DNA of 64,000 nucleotides from Tepidiphilus margaritifer DSM 15129 (GTDB lineage Bacteria; Pseudomonadota; Gammaproteobacteria; Burkholderiales; Rhodocyclaceae). The stretch covers positions 1 through 64,000 of the forward strand of contig NZ_AUDR01000017.1 of NCBI RefSeq assembly GCF_000425565.1, given 5' to 3'. Position numbers and translations under genes: made by a program. The first letter of the stretch is position 1, and the number at the start of each line of letters is the position of its first letter. This document shows positions 32,869 through 42,398 of this stretch, piece after piece. The notes beneath the pieces were generated by a model. The model worked only from the letters and a program-made list of their open reading frames with translations. It did not search any database and was not told the origin of the DNA.

Positions 32869-33915
32869 ATGGATCGGATCGACTTATTGCGTCCCGCCGA
32901 CTGGCATTTGCACGTGCGGCAGGGCGCGGCGATGCGCGCGGTGGTGCCGGCGAGCGCGGCAGTCTTCGCCCAGGCGCTCATCATGCCCAACCTCAAGCCG
33001 CCGGTGACGACGACCGCGGCGGCGCTCGCCTATCGCGCGGACATCCTGGCGGCGGCGCGCGCGGCCGGGGGAAGAGCGGCCGACTTCGTGCCGTGGATGA
33101 CGCTCTATCTCACCGAGGCGATGCCGCCGCAGGAAATCGACCGTGCCGCGGCGAGCGGCGTCGTGCTCGCGGCCAAGCTCTATCCGGCCGGAGCGACCAC
33201 GAACTCGGATGCGGGCGTGCGCTGCATCGAGCGGATCTATCCCGTGCTCGAGCGGATGCAGGAACGCGGCCTGGTGTTGTGCGTGCACGGCGAAGTGGTC
33301 GATCCCGAAGTAGACATCTTCGATCGCGAGGCGGTGTTCGTCGAGCGAGTGCTCGCGCCGCTGGTGGCGCGTTTCCCCGGCTTGAAGATCGTGCTCGAGC
33401 ACGTGACGACCGCCGAAGGCGTGGCCTTCGTGCGCGAGGCGCCTGAGACGGTGGCCGCTACCCTCACCGCGCATCATCTGCGCTACGAGCGCAATGCCCT
33501 GCTCGCCGGCGGCATCCGGCCGCATTTCTACTGTCTGCCGATCCTCAAGCGCGAGCGCCACCGCCGGGCCCTGGTAGAGGCGGCCACGAGCGGTTCGCCG
33601 AAATTCTTCCTCGGCACCGACTCGGCGCCACACCCGCGTGGAGCGAAGGAATCGGCCTGTGGCTGCGCCGGATGCTACACCGCGCCGCTCGCGCTGCCGC
33701 TCTACGCCGAGGTGTTCGAGGCGGCCGGCGCCCTGGATCGACTCGAAGGGTTCGCCTCGCGCTTCGGCGCGCGGTTCTACGGCGTGCCGGAGCCTACCGA
33801 GCGCATCGCCCTGGTGCGCCGGCCATGGGCGGTGCCGGCAGCCGTGCCCTTGGGCGAGGCTGAGGAGGTGGTGCCTCTGCGCGCGGGCGAGACGATGGGC
33901 TGGATGGTGGAATGA
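32869..33915 (+). CDS. pyrC: Dihydroorotase
   Basis: Closes carbamoyl-aspartate to dihydroorotate in pyrimidine synthesis. With ATG 32869 the protein is 348 residues, matching class II PyrC, and AAGGAGA (32858-32864) is correctly spaced; ATG 32845, which overlaps rsmI, adds eight residues. Metal ligands and active-site segments: DWHLHVRQG (two His), the carboxylated Lys in VLAAKLYPAG, LCVHGEV, IVLEHVTTAEGV, TAHHLRYERNALL and LGTDSAPH with the catalytic Asp. Confidence 0.96.
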   Translation: MDRIDLLRPADWHLHVRQGAAMRAVVPASAAVFAQALIMPNLKPPVTTTAAALAYRADILAAARAAGGRAADFVPWMTLYLTEAMPPQEIDRAAASGVVLAAKLYPAGATTNSDAGVRCIERIYPVLERMQERGLVLCVHGEVVDPEVDIFDREAVFVERVLAPLVARFPGLKIVLEHVTTAEGVAFVREAPETVAATLTAHHLRYERNALLAGGIRPHFYCLPILKRERHRRALVEAATSGSPKFFLGTDSAPHPRGAKESACGCAGCYTAPLALPLYAEVFEAAGALDRLEGFASRFGARFYGVPEPTERIALVRRPWAVPAAVPLGEAEEVVPLRAGETMGWMVE

Positions 33916-33925
33916 GGAGAGGGTG

Positions 33926-34345
33926 ATGCGCTGGAGGAGAGGGGCAATCGCGGCGCTGTGCGCCTTGGGCTTGGTCGCTTGCGAAGATGCGGCGATCAGC
34001 TACCGCATCGAGGGGATGAATCACGCGCTGGTGCTCGAGCGTCAGCAGTCCTTCCCCTGGAGCGAGGTGAAGCAGGCGGTGGTCGTCTCGCGTCTGCCGA
34101 AATGTCAGCGCAAGTATCCGGTCGCATCCGATCGTGCCGAGATGACGCCGATGAAGGTCTATGAGGCGGGAGATCTGCTGTGGGCGCTCGAACAGGGAGG
34201 GCGCTGGTACCTCGCCTCGACCGAAGATTGTCGCTTGCAATCGTGGGACCAGCCCGATCCGCAGGCGCTGGGGCCTCTGGTCGGGACGTTTCGTCACCGC
34301 GACGGGGTCCTCGTCTTCGAACCGGCACCCAAACCTGCATCATAG
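33926..34345 (+). CDS. Hypothetical lipoprotein
   Basis: 139 residues. A short lipoprotein signal ends in LGLVAC (Cys19). The mature part includes IEGMNHALVLERQQSFPWSE, a Cys in RLPKCQRKYPV and another in STEDCRLQSW that may form a disulfide, and a C-terminal FRHRDGVLVFEPAP. No known domain is recognised. It follows pyrC by about 10 bases with a GAGGAGAGGG ribosome-binding region, so it is likely cotranscribed. Periplasmic or outer-membrane-anchored by prediction. Confidence 0.75.
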   Translation: MRWRRGAIAALCALGLVACEDAAISYRIEGMNHALVLERQQSFPWSEVKQAVVVSRLPKCQRKYPVASDRAEMTPMKVYEAGDLLWALEQGGRWYLASTEDCRLQSWDQPDPQALGPLVGTFRHRDGVLVFEPAPKPAS

Positions 34346-34368
34346 GGAACTTCGGCCGCGCCTTGCGG

Positions 34369-34374
34369 TATCAT
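34369..34374 (+). promoter_or_regulatory. -10 element (TATCAT) of rnpB
   Basis: TATCAT ends six bases before the predicted 5' end of RNase P RNA at 34380, the right distance for a -10. The region 17 bases upstream (GGAACT) is a weak -35. Confidence 0.6.
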
Positions 34375-34379
34375 GCATT

Positions 34380-34782
34380 GGGAAGTCTGCCCGGCAGTCG
34401 CTGCGTGCCTTCGGGCGCGGAGAGGAAAGTCCGGGCTCCACAGAGCAGGATGCCGGCTAACGGCCGGGCGCCGTGAGGCGACGGAAAGTGCCACAGAGAA
34501 TAGACCGCCGATGGCCCGCAAGGGATCAGGCAAGGGTGAAACGGTGGCCGGGGAGACCCGGCGCGGGGCTTCGGCCTCGCGGGTAAGAGCCCACCGCGTC
34601 TCCGGCAACGGAGGCGGCACGGTAAACCCCATCCGGAGCAAGGCCGAATAGGGGAGCAATGGCGTGGCTCGCGCCGCTCCCGGGTTGGCTGCTCGAGCCC
34701 GTCGGCAACGGCGGGCCTAGAGGAATGACTGCCCCGCATCGCACGATGCGCGACAGAACCCGGCTTAAGCGGCAGACTTCCC
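34380..34782 (+). ncRNA. rnpB: RNase P RNA, bacterial type A
   Basis: Catalytic RNA that matures tRNA 5' ends. The two termini pair perfectly as helix P1 (GGGAAGTCTGCC at 34380-34391 with GGCAGACTTCCC at 34771-34782). Universally conserved blocks are present: GAGGAAAGTCCGGGCTC (34422-34438), ACAGAGAATAGACCGCC (34493-34509), AAGGGTGAAACGGTG (34532-34546), GGTAAGAGCCCACCG (34580-34594) and the distal P4 region GAGGAATGACTGCCC near 34720 with GACAGAACCCGGCTTA near 34752. Length about 403 bases. It separates the pyrC genes from the dcw cluster. Confidence 0.97.
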
Positions 34783-34980
34783 TTTCCACTTCTTCGTTAC
34801 ATTCGGTAACAAATACATCGCCATCATTTGTTGGCCGATGGCTGCCGGGTGCGTGCGTCGGCGTAACCCCGGCTGCTCCTATCTTTCTGATTACCTTAGA
34901 TTTTATTTTCTTTTTATCCCTTTGTCTTGCTTGGCATCGTTGTATGGCGAGGGTCCTCTTTTTTGCCGGAATGGGATTCG
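34783..34980 (+). promoter_or_regulatory. Leader/promoter region between rnpB and mraZ
   Basis: No gene is seen. Near the rnpB end are two small palindromes, GTTAC-ATTCG-GTAAC (34796-34810) and AACAAAT...ATTTGTT (34808-34832), which may stop rnpB transcription although no T run follows directly. A T-rich tract at about 34878-34925 is exceptional for this genome and probably holds the dcw promoter; TTGTCT at 34922-34927 could be a -35 but no paired -10 is convincing. Confidence 0.45.
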
Positions 34981-35014
34981 GTGGAGAAAAGTGGCAAAAT
35001 GTGGGGACGTGGGC
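34981..35014 (+). promoter_or_regulatory. MraZ operator: three 10-base GTGG repeats
   Basis: Three tandem 10-base units each beginning GTGG (34981, 34991, 35001), then a further GTGGG at 35009. MraZ is known to bind short TGGGN-type repeats with 10-base spacing upstream of its own gene, and these match in spacing, sequence and position. They end at the mraZ ribosome-binding site, so binding would autoregulate the cluster. Confidence 0.75.
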
Positions 35015-35029
35015 AAAAGGATGAACGAC

Positions 35030-35473
35030 GTGTTCCAAGGGGCGGTCACGCTCAGTCTCGATGCCAAAGGGCGAATCGCCATTCCGACGCGGTTCCGCGA
35101 GGCGTTGGCGCCCGAAGGGCGCCCTTTGGTGCTGACGGCGCATCCGCACAAGTGCCTGCTGGTTTATCCCGAAGCGGTGTGGACGCCCATCCGTGAGCGC
35201 ATCGTGGCCTTGCCAGGGCTCGATCCGCGTACTGCCGCCCTGAAACGCCTGCTCGTGGGGTTTGCCCAGGAAGAGGAGCTCGATACCTCCGGGCGGGTGT
35301 CGGTAGTCGCTTCCCTCAGACAATGGGCTGGGCTGGAGAAGAACGTGTGGCTGGTCGGCCAGGGAACGCATTTCGAGCTGTGGTCCGAAGCAGGGTGGCA
35401 GGCGCAGCAGGAAGCGATGCTGGCGCTCTCGGCCGAGGATCTGGCCAGGACGTTCGAGGGCGTGGTGCTGTGA
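35030..35473 (+). CDS. mraZ: Transcriptional regulator MraZ
   Basis: DNA-binding repressor of the dcw cluster, forming ring oligomers of AbrB-like double repeats. I prefer GTG 35030, because the product then starts with the family N terminus ([20 protein letters not shown]) and AAAAGG (35015-35020) sits nine bases upstream; ATG 35021 would put that site directly against the start. The second repeat carries [20 protein letters not shown]. About 147 residues. Its stop overlaps the rsmH start by one base (TGATG). Confidence 0.94.
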   Translation: MFQGAVTLSLDAKGRIAIPTRFREALAPEGRPLVLTAHPHKCLLVYPEAVWTPIRERIVALPGLDPRTAALKRLLVGFAQEEELDTSGRVSVVASLRQWAGLEKNVWLVGQGTHFELWSEAGWQAQQEAMLALSAEDLARTFEGVVL

Positions 35474-36396
35474 TGAGCGAAGCGCACGTCCCTGTACTGC
35501 TCGAAGAGGCGCTGGAGGCGCTCGCACTGCGCACGGACGGCATCTATGTCGATGGCACCTTCGGGCGGGGAGGGCATACCCGGGCCATCTTGCAGCGGCT
35601 GGGGCCGCAAGGGCGGGTGATCGCCTTCGACCGCGATCCGGAGGCGATCGCTTTCGGGCGAACGTGGAACGAGCCCAGGCTCACCCTGGTGCATGCACCG
35701 TTTTCACGCCTGGGGGCGGAGCTCGATGTGTTGGGGGTGGCGCAAGTCGACGGGATTTTGCTGGATTTGGGCGTGTCCTCGCCGCAGCTCGATGCCCCCG
35801 AGCGTGGCATGAGTTTCCGTTTCGATGCGCCGCTCGACATGCGCATGGACCCGACGAGCGGCGAGCCGGCGTCGAGCTGGCTCGCGCGGGCGAGCCGCGA
35901 AGAAATCAAGGAGGTGATAAAGAATTATGGCGAAGAACGGTTTGCTGATGCGGTTGCAAAGGCGATTGTCGCTGCGCGCGCAAGGGCGCCTATCGAACGC
36001 ACGGGACGACTTGCCGAGATCGTGGCGCAAACGGTGCGTACGCGCGAGCCGGGGCAGCACCCAGCGACGCGCACCTTCCAAGCTCTTCGGATTTTCGTCA
36101 ATCGCGAGCTCGAAGAAATCTCGTTGACCCTGCCGCAGACAATCGGACGCTTGAGGCCGGGGGGGCGCTTGGTGGTGATCAGTTTCCATTCGCTCGAAGA
36201 CCGGATCGTGAAGCATTTCATGCGCGAGCATTCTTTTCCGCCGCCGTTGCCGCCGGGGTTGGCGGTGCGCGAGGACGAGCGTCCGGTGCCGCCACTGCGG
36301 TGGGTGGTACGCAAGCTGCGGCCATCGGAAGCGGAATGTGCCCGTAACCGGCGTGCTCGCAGTGCGGTGATGCGGGTGGCGGAGCGACGTTCATGA
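35473..36396 (+). CDS. rsmH: 16S rRNA (cytosine-1402-N4)-methyltransferase
   Basis: Methylates N4 of C1402, the same nucleotide modified by RsmI elsewhere in this window. 307 residues from ATG 35473: [16 protein letters not shown], the SAM loop [51 protein letters not shown] and the basic C-terminal [13 protein letters not shown]. Second gene of the dcw cluster, coupled to mraZ and overlapping ftsL by four bases. Confidence 0.97.
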   Translation: MSEAHVPVLLEEALEALALRTDGIYVDGTFGRGGHTRAILQRLGPQGRVIAFDRDPEAIAFGRTWNEPRLTLVHAPFSRLGAELDVLGVAQVDGILLDLGVSSPQLDAPERGMSFRFDAPLDMRMDPTSGEPASSWLARASREEIKEVIKNYGEERFADAVAKAIVAARARAPIERTGRLAEIVAQTVRTREPGQHPATRTFQALRIFVNRELEEISLTLPQTIGRLRPGGRLVVISFHSLEDRIVKHFMREHSFPPPLPPGLAVREDERPVPPLRWVVRKLRPSEAECARNRRARSAVMRVAERRS

Positions 36397-36653
36397 CGCG
36401 TTTCGAGGCAATGCTCGTCGGCTTGGTGGTGGCTAGCAGCGTGATGCTGGTCCAGGCCAAGCACGAAGCGCGGCTGCGCTACTTGGCGCTCGAGACGCAA
36501 ACGCGGCGTGGCGAGCGCCTGGACATCGAGTGGCGTCAGCTACAGCTGGAGCGTGCCACCTTGGTGACTCAGGATCGGATCCAGCGCCTGGCGCAGGAAA
36601 AACTCGGTCTGGCGTCACCACGTCCAGACCAAATCGTGCCGTGGGAGCGTTAG
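36393..36653 (+). CDS. ftsL: Cell division protein FtsL
   Basis: Small bitopic divisome protein that binds FtsB and FtsQ and activates FtsWI. 86 residues: one membrane helix at the N terminus ([17 protein letters not shown], about 6-22), then a periplasmic coiled coil ([39 protein letters not shown]) and the conserved tail [10 protein letters not shown]. The start overlaps rsmH. Sequence is weakly conserved in this family, so assignment leans on position and architecture. Confidence 0.92.
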   Translation: MTRFEAMLVGLVVASSVMLVQAKHEARLRYLALETQTRRGERLDIEWRQLQLERATLVTQDRIQRLAQEKLGLASPRPDQIVPWER

Positions 36654-36655
36654 CG

Positions 36656-38386
36656 ATGGAGAAGACGGCGCTTAACCCGATGTTGGTGCTGGCGGTTCCG
36701 GTATGGCGCCAGCGGCTCATGGCAGGATTTTTGCTTGCTTTGCTGGCGGCGTTGGTGGTGCGAGCGGCCTATCTACAGGGCGTGCAGCGTGATTTCCTGC
36801 AGCAGCAGGGTGGGGCGCGCTACGAGCGCCAGATCGAGGTGCCGGCGATGCGCGGGCGCGTGCTCGATCGCAATGGCCAGATCCTCGCTGATTCGTCGCC
36901 CGTGGCCAGTATTTGGGCCGATCCGGCCAAAGTACGTGAATGGCCGGTCGAAGATTTCGCCCGGCTGGCGCGTGCTTTGGGTATGAGCGCGGATGAATTG
37001 GATCGTCGTCTCGGTCAGGGTGGGCGCCGATTCGTCTATCTACGACGGCAATTGCCTCCGGATCAGGCCAAGCCGGTGACTCAGCTCGGCCTCGAGGGCG
37101 TGGGCGTGGTCGAGGAGTATCAGCGTTTCTATCCTCAGGGCGAGGCGTTCGCCCAGCTGGTGGGGCTCGTCGATGTCGATGGCAATGGCATCGATGGTCT
37201 GGAATCGAGTCTGAACGGCGTGCTCCAGGGGGAGGCCGGCAAACGCTTGGTGATCCAAGACCGACATGGCCGCGTGGTCCAGGATTCTGTTTGGTTGCAG
37301 CAACCCCGCGATGGGCGTGACGTGGTGCTCTCGCTCGACGCGCGTATCCAGCATATCGCCTACCGCGCGCTCGAGCGGGCGGTGGAATTGCATCAGGCGC
37401 GCGCTGGCGGGGCCGTGGTGATCGATGTGCGCACAGGCGAAATTCTGGCACTCGCCAATTGGCCCAGCTACAATCCCAACCGCCGCACGGGGCTCGACTT
37501 GAGCGAGGTGCGTAACCGCGTGGTCACTGATATCTATGAGCCCGGCTCGGTAATGAAACCCGTCTTGGTTGCTTTGGCCTTGGAGCGCGGCAAGGTCCGG
37601 CCGGATACGCTCATCGACATCCAAGGGGGCGTTTTTCAGGTGGGCAACCACACGATCAAGGATTCACACGTCGGAGATCGCGCGCTGACGGTGTCTCAGG
37701 TGATTCAGAAGTCTTCCAACGTGGGGGTGGCCAAGATCGCGCTCGGCCTCGATCCGAAGGACATCTGGCAACACTACCGTGCTTTCGGTTTCGGCGTCCG
37801 CCCCGATCTGCCGCTGCCGGGCGTGGCACCGGGGCGCATGCTGCCGGCCAATTCCCTTAAACCCATCGAGGTGGCGACCATGGCTTATGGTCATGGCATT
37901 TCGACTTCGCTCTTGCAATTGGCGCACGCTTACCAGGCGATCGCCAATGACGGAGTGATGCTACCCTTGTCCCTGACGCGGCGTGATACGCCGTCGTCGC
38001 CTGCCGAACAGCGCCGACTCGTCTCGCCCAAGACGGCGCAGGAGGTGAAGGCGATGATGGAGCTCGTCACGCAGGCAGGGGGGACGGCGAGGCGAGCGGC
38101 CGTTGGGGGATATCGTACTGCCGGCAAAACGGGCACGGCGCACAAGCTCGACAATGGTCGCTACGTCGATAAATACGTCGCTTCCTTCGTTGGTTATGCT
38201 CCAGCCTCTCAGCCGAGATTGGTGGTGGCGGTGATGATCGACGAGCCCAAAGTGAAATCCTATTACGGCGGCATCGTGGCGGCACCGGTGTTCGCCGAGA
38301 TCGTCGGGCAGGTGTTGCCCGGGCTCGGCGTGGCGCCGGACGTGCCAGGGCCGGCGGTAGCGGCGGCCGAACGGCCGCGAGGTTGA
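36656..38386 (+). CDS. ftsI: Septal peptidoglycan transpeptidase (PBP3)
   Basis: Cross-links septal peptidoglycan, in complex with FtsW. 576 residues from ATG 36656. One membrane helix (about 24-42), a pedestal domain with RGRVLDRNGQILADSSP, then the penicillin-binding transpeptidase domain: YEPGSVMKPVLVAL (SxxK, Ser-Val-Met-Lys), QKSSNVG (SSN) and AGKTGTAHKL (KTG). Two bases separate the ftsL stop from this start. Confidence 0.97.
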   Translation: MEKTALNPMLVLAVPVWRQRLMAGFLLALLAALVVRAAYLQGVQRDFLQQQGGARYERQIEVPAMRGRVLDRNGQILADSSPVASIWADPAKVREWPVEDFARLARALGMSADELDRRLGQGGRRFVYLRRQLPPDQAKPVTQLGLEGVGVVEEYQRFYPQGEAFAQLVGLVDVDGNGIDGLESSLNGVLQGEAGKRLVIQDRHGRVVQDSVWLQQPRDGRDVVLSLDARIQHIAYRALERAVELHQARAGGAVVIDVRTGEILALANWPSYNPNRRTGLDLSEVRNRVVTDIYEPGSVMKPVLVALALERGKVRPDTLIDIQGGVFQVGNHTIKDSHVGDRALTVSQVIQKSSNVGVAKIALGLDPKDIWQHYRAFGFGVRPDLPLPGVAPGRMLPANSLKPIEVATMAYGHGISTSLLQLAHAYQAIANDGVMLPLSLTRRDTPSSPAEQRRLVSPKTAQEVKAMMELVTQAGGTARRAAVGGYRTAGKTGTAHKLDNGRYVDKYVASFVGYAPASQPRLVVAVMIDEPKVKSYYGGIVAAPVFAEIVGQVLPGLGVAPDVPGPAVAAAERPRG

Positions 38387-38387
38387 C

Positions 38388-39911
38388 ATGGACGTCATGC
38401 ATAACGTCGAAGATATTTGGTGGGAACTGCATCGACGGGGAATTTATCCGCACGCAGTGACGCAGGATTCCCGGCAAGTGGTGCCGGGCACCGTGTTCCT
38501 TGCCTGGCCGGGTGAAAAGACCGACGGCAGAAACTACCTTGCTCAGGCGCTCGCCGCCGGTGCGCAGGCCGTGCTCTACGAGGCGGGAGATGGCTGGAGC
38601 CCGCCGGCCGAATTGGCCAATGTCGTGCCCATGATTGCCGTGGAGGGGTTGCGCGGGCTCGCCGGGCTCATCGCCGACCGTGTCTATGGTGCCCCTTCGC
38701 AATCTTTGTGGGTGGCCGGTGTCACCGGGACCAATGGCAAGACGACCACCAGCCAGTGGCTCGCGCAAGCGTTGGAGTCGCTCGGGGTCGCTTGCGGGGT
38801 GATCGGCACGCTCGGCTGTGGGCGCATCGGTCGTTTGGAGGACCTGGGATTCACCACGCCCGAGGCCCCTCAGCTCCACGCCTGGCTGCGGCGCTTCGTC
38901 GATGCCGGCTGCGAGGCGGCGGTGATGGAGGTTTCCTCCATCGGTCTGGTACAGGATCGGGTCGCGGGGGTGCGTTTCGATGTGGCGCTCTTCACCAACC
39001 TCACGCGCGATCACCTCGACTATCACGGCAGTATGGAAGCCTATGCGGCGGCCAAACGGCGCCTTTTCGAGCGGTCGGAACTGCGCGTGGCGGTGATCGA
39101 CGTGGACGACCCCGTGGGCGAGGCGATCGCCCGCGAGTGCGCTGCCCGCGGGTTGGAGACTTGGGCGGTGAGCCTGCGGGCGCGGCCGGCGCTGCCGGGC
39201 GTCCGCCCCTTGTGGCTGGCGGAGCCGCCGCGCGAAGGCACGAGCGGCCAGCGCTTGACCGTCGCGCTCGAGGATCGCATGCTGCCCATGCATTTGCCGG
39301 CCTTTGGCACCTTCAATGTCAGTAATGCGCTGCTGGTGCTGGGGGCGCTGCTCTCTCGCGGCGTGGCGCTCGAGCGAGCCGCGGCGGCCCTGGGGCGCGT
39401 GGTGCCGCCGCCGGGGCGGATGCAATGGATCGGGGGCGTGGCGGAGCCCTTGGTGGTGATCGATTACGCCCACACGCCGGATGCCCTCGAACAAGTGATT
39501 TCGGCGCTGGTGCCCACGGCCCGCGCCCGTGGCGGGCGGCTCATCGTCGTCTTCGGCTGTGGCGGCGACCGGGATCGGGGCAAGCGACCGCTCATGGGCA
39601 CGGTGGCGGCACGGGCCGACGGCTTGATCGTGACCTCCGACAATCCCCGCTCCGAACCGCCCGAGGCGATCATCGCCGATATCCTTTCCGGCATCGAACG
39701 CACCGACCTCCTCGTCGAGCCCGACCGGGCCAAGGCCATCGCCCACGCGATCGAGACCGCCGGCGCCGACGACGTGATTCTGCTCGCCGGCAAAGGGCAC
39801 GAACCTTATCAAGAGATCGCCGGAATACGTCACCCCTTCAGTGATCAGGCCGAAGCCGAGGCGGCGCTGGCACGCTGGCGCGAACGCAATCTCTTCGCGG
39901 AGCTACCGTGA
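38388..39911 (+). CDS. murE: UDP-MurNAc-tripeptide synthetase (meso-DAP adding)
   Basis: Adds meso-diaminopimelate to UDP-MurNAc-L-Ala-D-Glu. 507 residues. The N-terminal domain has VTQDSRQVVPGTVFLAWPG, the P-loop is [16 protein letters not shown], and VMEVSSIGL with FTNLTRDHLDYHGSMEAY completes the central ATPase. The C-terminal SDNPRSEPPEAI contains the DNPR motif that selects meso-DAP over lysine, so the peptidoglycan is the usual Gram-negative type. The stop overlaps murF by four bases. Confidence 0.97.
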   Translation: MDVMHNVEDIWWELHRRGIYPHAVTQDSRQVVPGTVFLAWPGEKTDGRNYLAQALAAGAQAVLYEAGDGWSPPAELANVVPMIAVEGLRGLAGLIADRVYGAPSQSLWVAGVTGTNGKTTTSQWLAQALESLGVACGVIGTLGCGRIGRLEDLGFTTPEAPQLHAWLRRFVDAGCEAAVMEVSSIGLVQDRVAGVRFDVALFTNLTRDHLDYHGSMEAYAAAKRRLFERSELRVAVIDVDDPVGEAIARECAARGLETWAVSLRARPALPGVRPLWLAEPPREGTSGQRLTVALEDRMLPMHLPAFGTFNVSNALLVLGALLSRGVALERAAAALGRVVPPPGRMQWIGGVAEPLVVIDYAHTPDALEQVISALVPTARARGGRLIVVFGCGGDRDRGKRPLMGTVAARADGLIVTSDNPRSEPPEAIIADILSGIERTDLLVEPDRAKAIAHAIETAGADDVILLAGKGHEPYQEIAGIRHPFSDQAEAEAALARWRERNLFAELP

Positions 39912-41299
39912 ACGCAACGCTGGCAGAGCTTGCCGCCCTGCTCGCCGATCAGGGGGAGTCGGTCGAACTCCTCGGGCAAGGGGGGCAGCCGATCACGGGT
40001 GTCGAGATCGACTCGCGCGCCCCGCTCGAGGGCAGGCTGTTCGTGGCCCTGCGCGGGGCGCGTTTCGACGGGCACGATTTCGTCGCCGCTGCGCTCGCTG
40101 CCGGGGCGGCTGCCGCCTTGGTCGAACGGCGCTGGTGGGCGTTACGGCAGCCGGTCGGGAATTTCCTCTTGGTCGAGGATACCCGCCGCGCGCTCGGTCG
40201 GCTCGCGGCCGGGTGGCGGGGGTGTTTCTCCGGGCGTTTGGTCGGCATCACCGGCAGCAACGGCAAGACCACTGTCAAGGAGATGACGGCGGCGATCTTG
40301 CGCAAGCACTTCGGGGCGGAGTCGGTGCTGGCCACGCGCGGCAACCGCAACAACGACATCGGTCTGCCGCTCACGCTCCTCGAACTCGAACCGCGGCAGC
40401 GCGCGGCGGTGTGCGAATTGGGCATCAACCGTCCCGGCGAGATGGCGGAGCTCGCCGCCATCGCCCGTCCCGACGTCGCCGTGGTCACCACGGCGCAGCG
40501 TGCCCACCTCGAAGGGTTTGGTACGCTCGACACCGTGGCGCGCGAGAAAGGGCAGATCTACCGTTTCCTCGCGTCCGACGGGACGGCGGTCATTCCTGCC
40601 GACGATCCTCATGCGTCCTTGTGGCGAGAGATGGCGGCAGGGCGCCGCGTGCTCACTTTTGGCCGCGGCGGCGAGGTGTGCGGCACGGCCGAGCCCTTGT
40701 CCTGGGGCTGGCGCGTGCAGGTGCGCGCGCCGGGAGAGGAGGCGGCATTCACGCTGCCGCTGGTGGGGCGGCACAACGTGCACAACGCGCTTGCGGCGAT
40801 GGCCTGTGCCGTGGCACTGGACGTTCCGCTCGCAACGGCGGCCAGTGCGCTTGCCGCGTTCGTCCCTGTGCCCGGGCGGCTGCAACCGCTGGCCGGGGCA
40901 CAGGGGGCGCTGCTCATCGACGATACCTACAACGCCAATCCGGACTCCATGCGCGCGGCGATCGAAGTCCTCGCCGCGCTGCCGCATGCGCGCAAGTTGC
41001 TCGTGCTCGGAGACATGGGTGAAGTCGGTCCCGAGGCGCCGCGTTTGCACGCGGAACTGGGCGCACATGCCCGTGCCGCGGGTATCGGGCGGCTCTTCAC
41101 GTTGGGAGCGCTCGCGCGTGAGGCCGCCAGCGCCTTCGGACGGCAGGCCGAGTCCTTCGACGATGTGGAGGCGCTCGTGCAGCGGCTGCGCCCGGATCTC
41201 TCACCGGAGACGGCCGTTTTGATCAAAGGGTCCCGTTTCATGCGCATGGAACGGGTGGTTTCCGCGCTCGCGGCCAAGGCCGCGGCGCTTCAAGGGTGA
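39908..41299 (+). CDS. murF: UDP-MurNAc-tripeptide:D-Ala-D-Ala ligase
   Basis: Adds D-Ala-D-Ala to complete the muramyl pentapeptide. 463 residues. It starts from GTG 39908 overlapping murE. N-terminal [20 protein letters not shown]-loop [40 protein letters not shown], and the C-terminal [19 protein letters not shown], which is specific to MurF. Four bases separate its stop from the mraY start. Confidence 0.97.
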   Translation: MNATLAELAALLADQGESVELLGQGGQPITGVEIDSRAPLEGRLFVALRGARFDGHDFVAAALAAGAAAALVERRWWALRQPVGNFLLVEDTRRALGRLAAGWRGCFSGRLVGITGSNGKTTVKEMTAAILRKHFGAESVLATRGNRNNDIGLPLTLLELEPRQRAAVCELGINRPGEMAELAAIARPDVAVVTTAQRAHLEGFGTLDTVAREKGQIYRFLASDGTAVIPADDPHASLWREMAAGRRVLTFGRGGEVCGTAEPLSWGWRVQVRAPGEEAAFTLPLVGRHNVHNALAAMACAVALDVPLATAASALAAFVPVPGRLQPLAGAQGALLIDDTYNANPDSMRAAIEVLAALPHARKLLVLGDMGEVGPEAPRLHAELGAHARAAGIGRLFTLGALAREAASAFGRQAESFDDVEALVQRLRPDLSPETAVLIKGSRFMRMERVVSALAAKAAALQG

Positions 41300-41303
41300 T
41301 TCG

Positions 41304-42392
41304 ATGCTGCTGGAACTCGCGCTTTGGTTGGGGCAGGACATCCGGGCGTTCAACGTCTTCGGCTACATCACGCTGCGCACGGTGCTGGCGGCGATGACGG
41401 CGCTTTTCGTGTCCTTCGCCCTGGGCCCGGGGCTGATCCGCTGGCTCGCGGCGAAAAAGATCGGGCAGACGGTGCGTACCGACGGGCCGCAGACGCATCT
41501 AGCGAAGTCCGGCACGCCGACCATGGGCGGAGCTCTGATCCTGCTCGCCGTATCGGTGACGGTGCTGCTGTGGGGGGATCTGACCAACCGCTACGTGTGG
41601 ACCGTCTGGCTCGTCACGCTCGGCTTTGGCATCGTGGGTTGGGTCGACGACTGGCGCAAAGTGGTGCGGCGCGACCCGAAAGGTTTGCCCAGCCGCTGGA
41701 AATATTTCTGGACTTCCGCGATCGCGCTCGCGGCGAGCCTCTACCTGGGGCTCACCGCCACCGAGCCGGTACAGACCCAGCTGATCGTGCCGTTTTTTAA
41801 GGAAGTGGCGATCCCTCTGGGTACGGCCGGTTTCGTGCTGCTCTCCTATTTCGTCATCAACGGCACGGGGCATGCGGTCAATCTCACCGACGGACTCGAT
41901 GGTCTGGCGGTGACGCCGGCCGTGATGGTGACCGGCGCGCTGGCGATTTTCTCCTATGTGGCAGGACACGCCGTGTTCGCCCGCTACTTGGGCGTGCCTT
42001 ACGTGCCCGGCGCGGGGGAACTCGCGGTCTTCTGCGGGGCGCTCTGCGGCGCGGGACTGGGTTTCCTGTGGTTCAACGCACATCCGGCGCAGGTGTTCAT
42101 GGGGGACGTGGGGGCGCTCGCCCTGGGCGCGGCCATGGGGACCATCGCCGTGATCGTGCGTCAGGAGCTGGTGCTCTTCATCATGGGCGGTCTGTTCGTC
42201 GCCGAGGCGCTGTCGGTGATGCTGCAGGTGGGCTACTTCAAATGGACTGGAGGAAAGCGCATCCTGCGCATGGCGCCGCTGCACCACCACTTCGAACTGG
42301 GGGGCTGGAAAGAGACTCAGGTGGTGATCCGTTTCTGGATCGTCACCTTGATGTTGGTGCTCTTCGGGCTCTCCACCTTGAAACTGCGGTGA
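41304..42392 (+). CDS. mraY: Phospho-MurNAc-pentapeptide translocase
   Basis: Makes lipid I by moving phospho-MurNAc-pentapeptide to undecaprenyl phosphate in the inner membrane. 362 residues with about ten hydrophobic helices. Active-site motifs: [14 protein letters not shown], the Asp pair in [26 protein letters not shown] and [12 protein letters not shown]. The size and motif order are standard. Confidence 0.97.
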   Translation: MLLELALWLGQDIRAFNVFGYITLRTVLAAMTALFVSFALGPGLIRWLAAKKIGQTVRTDGPQTHLAKSGTPTMGGALILLAVSVTVLLWGDLTNRYVWTVWLVTLGFGIVGWVDDWRKVVRRDPKGLPSRWKYFWTSAIALAASLYLGLTATEPVQTQLIVPFFKEVAIPLGTAGFVLLSYFVINGTGHAVNLTDGLDGLAVTPAVMVTGALAIFSYVAGHAVFARYLGVPYVPGAGELAVFCGALCGAGLGFLWFNAHPAQVFMGDVGALALGAAMGTIAVIVRQELVLFIMGGLFVAEALSVMLQVGYFKWTGGKRILRMAPLHHHFELGGWKETQVVIRFWIVTLMLVLFGLSTLKLR

Positions 42393-42398
42393 GTAGCG

